The notes under the pieces were generated by a model that saw only the letters and a list, made by a program, of their open reading frames with translations, was not told the origin of the DNA and made no database searches. Both the position numbers and the translations under genes were made by a program. This document shows, piece by piece, positions 57,803 to 64,000 of a stretch of DNA of 64,000 nucleotides (positions within the stretch are counted from its first letter, which is position 1; every line of letters begins with the position of its first letter). Location of the stretch: positions 62,001 to 126,000 of the forward strand of contig NZ_JAMGZK010000049.1 of the NCBI RefSeq assembly GCF_025564065.1. The letters are read 5' to 3'. The DNA comes from Silvania hatchlandensis. GTDB lineage: Bacteria > Pseudomonadota > Gammaproteobacteria > Enterobacterales > Enterobacteriaceae.

Positions 57803-58063
57803 TTAGCGTTTATCGCTACCGCCGAGGAAAAAAATCCCCAGCGGAATCGCCAGCAGGACGGTAAACACCGTGCTGTAGACCAGCACCATCGCCGACTGCA
57901 GGAAGAACATGCTGGTGGTCCACTCCGTCAGCGGAATGTTGTATTGCTCAACCACGCCGATAATGGTGACGCGCCCCACGCCCGCGACCGCAATGAGAAA
58001 AACCGTCAGCAGTGCCAGCAGAAATTTGCGCCCCGCCGGGGTGTTAAGTTTTTCACGTACCAT
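57803..58063 (-). CDS. Small two-helix membrane protein upstream of the MFS gene
   Basis: An 86-residue protein with two hydrophobic helices (around 12-30 and 45-75) and a basic N-terminus (MVREKLNTPAGRKF). The ATG at 58063 has AAGGA about seven bases upstream; a longer frame to 58105 lacks this. I do not recognise the family. It ends nine bases before the MFS start, in the same reading frame, so the two make one unit. It could be a partner subunit of the transporter. Confidence 0.7.
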   Translation of the reverse strand: MVREKLNTPAGRKFLLALLTVFLIAVAGVGRVTIIGVVEQYNIPLTEWTTSMFFLQSAMVLVYSTVFTVLLAIPLGIFFLGGSDKR

Positions 58064-58257
58064 GGTTTTTTCCTTCACAGATGAATAACAATGATTGCCG
58101 CTCACCCTACCACGATCCCCTCCATGGCACCAATACAGTATTTAAAACTATTATCAAGCTAATTACTCAGTGATTTACACTTGTTATAAATAAATTTAAG
58201 GTAAAAACAGCTACCATGATAGTCTGAAAGCGAACGGATCCACATAAAGGAATAACT

Positions 58258-58749
58258 GTGAAAAACACATCGAAAAGTGTCATTGTCCTGCTGGCGCTGA
58301 CCTGTCTTAACGCATACGCCAGTGATGCCCCCCAGCCATTAAGCAAAACGGCCCCCTACCCGCAGGCTGAACAGGGGATGAAACGCCAGGTAATCGACCT
58401 GCCAACACAGCAACAGGAAGCGGATTTTAACGTTGAGCTGCTGATAGGACAGACGCTGGAAGTGGACTGCAATCGCCACCGGCTCGGCGGCCAGTTAACC
58501 CGCAAAACGCTGGAAGGCTGGGGTTACGACTATTACGTCTTCGATAAGGCGACCTCACCGGTCTCTACCATGATGGCGTGCCCGGAAGGGAAAAAATCTA
58601 AGCAGTTTGTGACGGCGAATCTGGGAGAGAACAGCCTGCTGCGCTACAACAGCAAGTTGCCGATTGTGGTCTATACCCCGGCGAATATCGAGGTGAAGTA
58701 CCGAATCTGGAAGGCCGACGAGAAGGTTGAAAACGCCGTCGTGCGTTAA
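58258..58749 (+). CDS. eco: Ecotin, periplasmic serine protease inhibitor
   Basis: A 163-residue precursor. The signal peptide ends NAYAS; the mature protein starts near [22 protein letters not shown] and [14 protein letters not shown] are conserved. The reactive loop is [10 protein letters not shown], with methionine at P1, and a disulfide joins the two cysteines around the loop. It inhibits trypsin-like and elastase-like proteases as a dimer. The start is GTG at 58258 with AAAGGA at good spacing. Its place beside mqo is as in E. coli, but nap genes do not precede it. Confidence 0.96.
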   Translation: MKNTSKSVIVLLALTCLNAYASDAPQPLSKTAPYPQAEQGMKRQVIDLPTQQQEADFNVELLIGQTLEVDCNRHRLGGQLTRKTLEGWGYDYYVFDKATSPVSTMMACPEGKKSKQFVTANLGENSLLRYNSKLPIVVYTPANIEVKYRIWKADEKVENAVVR

Positions 58750-58757
58750 TGCCATGA

Positions 58758-58783
58758 TGCCCGGCAGCGTGCGCCGCCGGGCA
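58758..58783. repeat. REP-like palindrome between eco and mqo
   Basis: TGCCCGGC and GCCGGGCA arms around a ten-base GC-rich loop, between convergent genes. The same arms recur at 63435-63459. Confidence 0.55.
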
Positions 58784-58790
58784 AATAACG

Positions 58791-60440
58791 TTACAGGGCG
58801 ATATCGGCGACCGGTTTGCTTTCCGGCTTCGCCTGCAGTTGAGCCTGTGGTGCCGCGTCAGGAGCCTGCGGCTTGTCATAGTTCAGCTGCAGAACGCGGC
58901 TGGTGAACTCCAGCTCCTGTTCGGTGGCTTCTACGTTGCCGTTCAGCGCCGTACCGTAAGACGGGATAATGGTCTTCAGCTTCGCCTGCCATTGTGGGCT
59001 TGCGACTTTGTCTTTGAACACTTTTTCCATCAGATGCAGCATGATCGGCGCCGCCGTCGACGCGCCCGGAGAAGCCCCCAGCAGCGCAGCGATGGTGCCT
59101 TCTTTATCGCTCACCACTTCGGTGCCCAGACGCAGCACGCCGCCTTTATCCGCATCGCGCTTGATGATCTGCACGCGCTGACCCGCCTGCCACAAACGCC
59201 AGTCTTCTTTCTTCGCTTGCGGATAGTACTCTTTCAGCGCCTCGAAACGATCGTCGTCAGAGAGCAGCACCTGGCTAATCAGGTATTTCACCAGATCGAA
59301 GTTATCCAGCCCTACGTTCATCATCGGCACCACGTTGGAGGTGGTGGTTGAACTCAGGAGATCCCACAGGGAGCCGTTTTTCAGGAACTTCGTCGAGAAG
59401 GTGGCGAACGGGCCAAACAGCACCACGCGCTTACCGTCCAGCATACGGGTATCAATGTGCGGAACCGACATTGGCGGTGCGCCTACCGAGGCCTGGCCGT
59501 ACACTTTCGCCAGATGGCGATTCACCACTTCCGGGTTTTCCGACACCAGGAACTGCCCTCCAACCGGGAAGCCACCATAGTTGTCAGCTTCCGGAATACC
59601 GGTTTCCTGCAGCAGCTTCAGCGCCGCACCGCCTGCGCCGATAAAGACAAACTTCGCTTTAATCACGCGCTCTGCGTCGTTGTTTTTCAGGTCGGCAACG
59701 GTCACGTTCCAGGAGTTGTCCGCGTTGCGGGTAAAGCCGCGCACCTCGGTGTTCACGGCCAGGCTGAAGTTCTCTTTCTTCTGCAGCCCGCTCACCAACT
59801 GACGGGTAATTTCGCCGTAGTTGACGTCGGTACCAATGTCGGTACGGGTCGCGGCCACTTTCTGGTTCGGGTCGCGCCCTTCCATCACCAGCGGTGCCCA
59901 GGCTTTAATCTGCGCATGATCTTCGGAATACTTCATCCCGCGGAAAAGGGTGCTTTGCTGCAGGGCAGCGTAACGCGCACGCAGGAAGTTAACGTTCTCA
60001 TCGCCCCAGACAAAGCTCATGTGCGGCACGGTGTTAATGAAGGAGTGCGGGTCGTGCATCACGCCGCTGTTCACCTGATGAGACCAGAACTGGCGCGAAA
60101 TCTGGAACGCTTCGTTGATTTCAACGGCTTTCTCAATACTGATGGTGCCGTCTTTCTTCTGCGGGGTGTAGTTGAGTTCCATTAAGGCCGAGTGGCCGGT
60201 ACCCGCGTTATTCCAGCCGTTGGAGCTCTCTTTTGCCACGCCGTCGAGGCGTTCAACCATGGTCATTGACCAGTCTGGCTCAAGCTCTTGCAGATAGGTC
60301 CCAAGCGTGGCGCTCATGATACCGCCGCCAATTAAAAGAACGTCTGTTTCCTGCGCCTGCGGGGCCTGCGCCTGTGCCGCCATTGGGGCAGCGCTGAGGC
60401 TTACGGCCACGGACAAGAGCATGGCAGTCATTTTTTTCAT
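58791..60440 (-). CDS. mqo: Malate:quinone oxidoreductase Mqo
   Basis: A 549-residue peripheral membrane flavoenzyme that oxidises malate to oxaloacetate and passes electrons to quinone. The FAD-binding motif is [18 protein letters not shown] (around 33-50). [22 protein letters not shown] and [18 protein letters not shown] are family signatures. A hydrophobic N-terminal stretch precedes the FAD domain, and an Ala/Pro/Gln-rich tail follows it, both as in E. coli. Two adjacent ATG codons (60443, 60440) could start it; the second aligns with E. coli. Confidence 0.96.
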   Translation of the reverse strand: MKKMTAMLLSVAVSLSAAPMAAQAQAPQAQETDVLLIGGGIMSATLGTYLQELEPDWSMTMVERLDGVAKESSNGWNNAGTGHSALMELNYTPQKKDGTISIEKAVEINEAFQISRQFWSHQVNSGVMHDPHSFINTVPHMSFVWGDENVNFLRARYAALQQSTLFRGMKYSEDHAQIKAWAPLVMEGRDPNQKVAATRTDIGTDVNYGEITRQLVSGLQKKENFSLAVNTEVRGFTRNADNSWNVTVADLKNNDAERVIKAKFVFIGAGGAALKLLQETGIPEADNYGGFPVGGQFLVSENPEVVNRHLAKVYGQASVGAPPMSVPHIDTRMLDGKRVVLFGPFATFSTKFLKNGSLWDLLSSTTTSNVVPMMNVGLDNFDLVKYLISQVLLSDDDRFEALKEYYPQAKKEDWRLWQAGQRVQIIKRDADKGGVLRLGTEVVSDKEGTIAALLGASPGASTAAPIMLHLMEKVFKDKVASPQWQAKLKTIIPSYGTALNGNVEATEQELEFTSRVLQLNYDKPQAPDAAPQAQLQAKPESKPVADIAL

Positions 60441-60696
60441 CATTAATGCCTTCGTGATAAGCGTATTTTTTGCTGTTAATACTGGAAGTGGAGTGCGGCG
60501 CCAACGGTAGCAACATTTAAATATTGTTTAAAGGTTAAATAATTATTGTAATTATGATAATTAATGTTGCGCATTTTGTAGGGTTATCCGATTTGGCGGG
60601 CTGGCAAAGCGCGCGCTTACCCGCTACTATGCTGCCCTTTGTGATCTATCGCACAGAACCCCTTGTCCTGCTGGCGCCACTAACCTGCGAAAAACT

Positions 60697-61926
60697 ATGT
60701 CCCAGACACATGCCTCTCCCCGGATCGTCACGGTCCTGCGTTCTCCCTCACTTTTCATGCGTGAAACCCTGGCTGGGGTGATCACCGCCCTGGCCCTGAT
60801 CCCGGAGGTGATCTCGTTTTCGGTGGTGGCGGGCGTGGATCCCAAAGTTAGCCTGTTTGCCTCGGTGGTGCTGTGCCTGGCGCTGTCGGTGATGGGCGGT
60901 CGTCCGGCGATGGTGACCGCCGCAGCCGGTTCCGTGGCGCTGGTGATTGGGCCGATGGTTCATCAGCACGGCGCGCAGTACATTCTGCCGGCGGTGCTGC
61001 TTGCGGGCCTGATCCAGATCCTGTTTGGTGCGCTGGGGATGGCGCGCCTGATGCGCTTTATTCCACAGGCAGTGATGACCGGATTTGTTAACGCGCTGGG
61101 GATATTGATTTTCTTTGCCCAGGTGCCGCATTTCTGGAGCAAAAGCCCGCTGATTGTCGGCCTGTTTGTCCTGACGCTGCTGATTGTGCTGTGGGCACCC
61201 CGCTACATTAAAAGCGTGCCTTCCCCACTGATTGCGATTGTGGTCCTGACGCTGTTTACCGTCACCAGCGGCCAGCTGCTGCCGACCGTCGGGGATGAAG
61301 GCTCGATTGGCGGCGGCCTGCCGGGCATCAGCCAGATGCTGGTGCCGCTTAACCTGCACACCCTGAGCATCATCTGGCCCTGCGCATTAAGCATCGCCTT
61401 CGTCGGGTTGATGGAATCCCTCTTGACCGCAAAGCTGGTGGATGAGCTGACCGCGACGCCCTCCAGCAAGCGCCGGGAGAGCATGGGACTGGGCGTGGCA
61501 AATATCATGGCGGGCTTTTTTGGCGGGATCGCGGGCTGTGCGATGATCGGTCAGACCATCGTTAACGTCGAGATGGGCAAAGGCCGCAGCCGCGTCTCTA
61601 CGCTGGCCGCCGGGCTGGTGCTGCTGCTATTGGTGACGGCGCTGAGCGACGTGATGGCAAAAATCCCGATGGCGGTGCTGGCGGGCATTATGGCGATTGT
61701 GGCGGTCAAAACCTTCAACTGGCACAGCATTCAACCGGCCAGCGTAAAAGGGGCGCCGATCGCCGAAACCCTGGTGATGCTGGTGACCATTGCGGCCACC
61801 GTCTCAACCGGTAATCTGGCGATTGGCGTGGTGGGCGGCATTATTGCGATGGCGATAATGCCGTCCCGCATCAAACGTCGGCACGCAGCTACAGCAGAAA
61901 CACCGTCGCCAGACCAAGAAAAATAA
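60697..61926 (+). CDS. SulP/SLC26-family anion transporter without STAS domain
   Basis: A 409-residue membrane protein with ten or more hydrophobic segments. TLAGVITALALIPEVISFSVVAGVDP (around 24-49) is the SulP TM1 signature. FVNALGILIF and IAGCAMIGQTIVNVEMGKGRSRVSTL are also typical. It ends soon after the last membrane segment, so the cytosolic STAS domain of most SulP proteins is absent. The substrate could be sulfate, bicarbonate or a dicarboxylate. The 3' end overlaps the convergent mgtE by 38 bases. In K-12 mqo is followed directly by yojI. Confidence 0.85.
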   Translation: MSQTHASPRIVTVLRSPSLFMRETLAGVITALALIPEVISFSVVAGVDPKVSLFASVVLCLALSVMGGRPAMVTAAAGSVALVIGPMVHQHGAQYILPAVLLAGLIQILFGALGMARLMRFIPQAVMTGFVNALGILIFFAQVPHFWSKSPLIVGLFVLTLLIVLWAPRYIKSVPSPLIAIVVLTLFTVTSGQLLPTVGDEGSIGGGLPGISQMLVPLNLHTLSIIWPCALSIAFVGLMESLLTAKLVDELTATPSSKRRESMGLGVANIMAGFFGGIAGCAMIGQTIVNVEMGKGRSRVSTLAAGLVLLLLVTALSDVMAKIPMAVLAGIMAIVAVKTFNWHSIQPASVKGAPIAETLVMLVTIAATVSTGNLAIGVVGGIIAMAIMPSRIKRRHAATAETPSPDQEK

Positions 61927-63325
61927 AGAAACCGCCGGTATCGGTGATGGCGGTAATCATCACGCTCGACCCCACTGCGGGGTCGCGCCCGAGGCGGGTC
62001 ATGGTCAGCGGAATAATCACCCCCATCATCGCCGCCACCAGTAGATTCAGTACCATCGCCAGAGTCATCACCCCACCCAGCGCCATATCGTCGTACAGCC
62101 ACCAGGTCACCCCACCCATAATCCCGCCCCACACCAGGCCGTTGATCAGCGCTACGCCCAGCTCTCGCAGGATCAGGAAGGTAAAGTTGCCCGGCTGAAT
62201 GTGCTGTAGCGCCAGCGCGCGCACGATCATGGTGATGGTCTGGTTGCCGGTGTTGCCACCAATGCCCGCCACAATTGGCATCAGCGAGGCCAGCGCCACC
62301 AGCTGCGAGATGGTGTGTTCAAATCCGTCGATCACCCTGGAGGCGATAAAGGCGGTACAGAGGTTAATCGCCAGCCATGCCCAGCGGGTTTTGACCGCTT
62401 TGCTCACCGGGGCGTAGACATCCTCTTCGGCGCTTAGCCCCCCGAGGGCGCGCATATCGTTGTCGGTCTCTTCATAGACCACATCGACGATCTCATCGAT
62501 GGTCACACGCCCCATCAGCTTACCCACCGAGTCCACCACTGCGGCGCTGATCAGGTTGTCACGCTCAAAGGTACGCGCCGCTTTTTCGGCATCATCTTCA
62601 GGGGAGAAGATCATCGGCTGGGTGTCCATCACCTCACTCACCCTACGCTGGGCGCTGTTCAGCAGGATGGTCTGCAGCGCCAGCTCGCCGAGCAGGATTT
62701 TATCGCGCGAGGTGACAAACAGCTTATCGGTGTTTTCCGGCATTTTACCCAGCCGGCGCAGGTAGCGCTGCACAGTACCCAGCGTCACGTCCGGACGGAC
62801 CATGATTACGCCAAACTCCATGATCGCGCCGACGCGGTTCTTTTCGTAGTGCATCACCTGGCGGACGCGGGCACGTTCGCTGGCGGGCAGCGAGGCCAGC
62901 AGACGACCGGTCAGGTTACGCGGCAGATGCTGAACCAGGTAAATCTGCTCGTCGATATCCAGGGTACGCAGGGCATCGAGAATAGCGTGGTCGCTCATCT
63001 CGTCAATCAAGTCTTCCCAGACGTTTTCGGAGGCTTCCAGCAGTACCTGCCCACGCTCGTGATCCTGCACCAGTCGCCACAGGGCGTGGCGCTCTTCCGA
63101 GGGCAGCGCTTCGAGGGTATCGGCGAGATCCGGCGGTGGCAAATGGGCGACCAGTGCCCCTACCTCAGCAATATCGTCGGCTAAGGTACCGACATCATAT
63201 TGCTCAGCCAGGGTCAGCTTGCCCAGCAGGGTGGAGGTGAGCGCTTTGTCGGTGGTCATCAACCAGATGAGACGCGCGCGCTCCTGATCGCGCAACCTTG
63301 CGCTATTTTTCGATAATCCAGGCAT
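61889..63325 (-). CDS. mgtE: Magnesium transporter MgtE
   Basis: A 478-residue channel-type transporter. Residues about 30-150 form the MgtE N domain (LPPPDLADTLEALPSEERHALWRLV). Two CBS domains follow (around 160-280; VMDTQPMIFSPEDDAEKAA, NLISAAVVDSVGKLMGRVTIDEIVDVV). The C-terminal five-helix pore has GGNTGNQTITMIVRALAL. The CBS pair closes the pore when magnesium is high. I prefer ATG at 63325 over the TTG one codon earlier. No M-box riboswitch is apparent upstream. It is absent from this spot in K-12. Confidence 0.93.
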   Translation of the reverse strand: MPGLSKNSARLRDQERARLIWLMTTDKALTSTLLGKLTLAEQYDVGTLADDIAEVGALVAHLPPPDLADTLEALPSEERHALWRLVQDHERGQVLLEASENVWEDLIDEMSDHAILDALRTLDIDEQIYLVQHLPRNLTGRLLASLPASERARVRQVMHYEKNRVGAIMEFGVIMVRPDVTLGTVQRYLRRLGKMPENTDKLFVTSRDKILLGELALQTILLNSAQRRVSEVMDTQPMIFSPEDDAEKAARTFERDNLISAAVVDSVGKLMGRVTIDEIVDVVYEETDNDMRALGGLSAEEDVYAPVSKAVKTRWAWLAINLCTAFIASRVIDGFEHTISQLVALASLMPIVAGIGGNTGNQTITMIVRALALQHIQPGNFTFLILRELGVALINGLVWGGIMGGVTWWLYDDMALGGVMTLAMVLNLLVAAMMGVIIPLTMTRLGRDPAVGSSVMITAITDTGGFFIFLGLATVFLL

Positions 63326-63434
63326 CAATCATTAATCCATGAAATGAGTTGGCATTAAGAATAGCGCGGGGTTGTGTAAATTTTAATAAACGAATGACAG
63401 GAAAGGGGAAAAAATCGGCAACGGGGGGCAAATA

Positions 63435-63459
63435 GCCCGGCAACAGGGTGCCGCCGGGC
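63435..63459. repeat. REP-like palindrome downstream of yojI
   Basis: GCCCGGC (63435-63441) and GCCGGGC (63453-63459) around an eleven-base loop, 12 bp after the yojI stop. Same arms as the repeat at 58758. Confidence 0.55.
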
Positions 63460-63471
63460 AGGTTCAGGGCA

Positions 63472-64000
63472 TTATGCGGTGCGCGCCACCGCATCACGCG
63501 ACGCGGCGTCACGCTCGGCGCCGGTCAGTTCGCTCAACTGGCCGCTGCGCATCTCAAGCAGACGGTCGGCGTGGATAAAATAGTGATCGTCATGGCTGAT
63601 GGCAAAGATGGTTTTACCCATCTGCTGCATCAGCGGTAGCAGCACTTGATAAAACTCGCGGCGGAAATGCGGGTCCTGATCGGCAGCCCACTCATCCAGC
63701 AGGATAATGTCGCGCTCTTCCGCCAGTGCCAGCAGCAGCGCCACCCGTTTTTTCTGCCCTTTCGACAGCTTCAGATTCAGGATTTTGCCGTCCTGTAGCT
63801 CCAGCTTGTGCGACATTTGCAGGTGCGCCAGCCACTTCTCCACCAGCGCCGGATCGGCCTGTTTTCCTTCCGGGCCCAGCAGTTGATCGAACAGCCAGAC
63901 GTCGGTAAACACGGCGGAAAACAGCTTGCGGTAATCTTCCGGCTTTTCTGTGCTCAGCGGTTTACCATCCAGCAGGATTTCACCTGACTGGGGCTGATAC
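63472..64000 (-). CDS. yojI: Microcin J25 / peptide ABC exporter YojI (3' part)
   Basis: The last 176 or so codons of a cyclic-peptide ABC exporter; the N-terminal membrane half lies beyond the window. The visible ATPase part has the [25 protein letters not shown]-loop region, signature [12 protein letters not shown], Walker [14 protein letters not shown] and the switch His in [10 protein letters not shown]. It ends with [11 protein letters not shown], as in E. coli YojI, which expels microcin J25 with TolC. It is next to mgtE rather than directly next to mqo. Confidence 0.94.
   Translation of the reverse strand, partial: YQPQSGEILLDGKPLSTEKPEDYRKLFSAVFTDVWLFDQLLGPEGKQADPALVEKWLAHLQMSHKLELQDGKILNLKLSKGQKKRVALLLALAEERDIILLDEWAADQDPHFRREFYQVLLPLMQQMGKTIFAISHDDHYFIHADRLLEMRSGQLSELTGAERDAASRDAVARTA

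Noticed and set aside
54221-58063. Integrative element at the proline tRNA
   Set aside because: No integrase, no duplicated tRNA end and no mobility gene was found; the block is described as accessory only.
57791-58063. Pseudogene: MFS gene broken by a stop codon
   Set aside because: The MFS protein already has a complete twelve-helix fold and the small upstream protein has its own good ribosome binding site, so two genes are more likely than one broken gene.
60530-60570. Fur or ArcA site in the AT-rich region upstream of mqo and the SulP gene
   Set aside because: The tract is so AT-rich that partial matches to both consensus sequences arise by chance; no match was good enough to call.

Overview
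The window reads as a chromosomal segment of an Enterobacteriaceae genome. Most genes match the family, length and order of the Escherichia coli K-12 segment running from dusC (yohI) to yojI. GC content is visibly above 50 percent, and several K-12 genes are absent or replaced, which suggests an Enterobacter, Leclercia or Lelliottia relative rather than E. coli. The species call is inference. There is one tRNA gene, and no rRNA, CRISPR array, insertion sequence or prophage was seen.

Layout. 1-1138 is the 5' part of an OprB-type carbohydrate porin. 1.5-4.8 kb carries dusC, an extra methionine aminopeptidase overlapping a ParD-like gene, and yohJK. 4.9-8.6 kb carries cdd, sanA and a toxin-first HipA/HipB-like module. 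8.6-13.5 kb is the galactose block mglBAC-galS, with matched CRP and GalS sites. 13.7-26.5 kb carries yeiB, folE, an MFS gene, fghA, cirA, lysP, yeiE, yeiH, nfo, rihB and yeiL. 26.6-38.7 kb carries fruBKA, setB, yeiW, yeiP, a divergent uxuA/yeiQ pair, yeiR, lpxT and mepS. 38.9-54.3 kb carries pdeN, yejABEF, yejG, bcr, rsuA, radD, rplY, yejK, yejL, yejM and tRNA-Pro(GGG). 54.4-58.1 kb is an accessory block where K-12 has narP, ccm and nap: a small exported protein, a DUF1996 protein and a small membrane protein with an MFS transporter. 58.3-64.0 kb carries ecotin, mqo, a SulP transporter, mgtE and the 3' part of yojI.

Working together. Galactose uptake (mgl) and its repressor galS share one control layout. 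fruBKA imports and phosphorylates fructose under two Cra operators. uxuA and yeiQ face each other and encode two consecutive hexuronate steps. yejABEF is a complete peptide ABC importer. cdd and rihB serve nucleoside salvage. mepS, sanA, lpxT and yejM concern the envelope.

The least ordinary parts are the HipA/HipB-like module with its row of inverted repeats, the ParD-like/aminopeptidase overlap, the DUF1996 protein, the MFS gene that opens in frame just after its neighbour's stop codon, the hairpin that can hide the nfo ribosome binding site, and two GalR/GalS-like sites between yejG and bcr. All functional calls come from reading the sequence and recalled family features. No database search was run.
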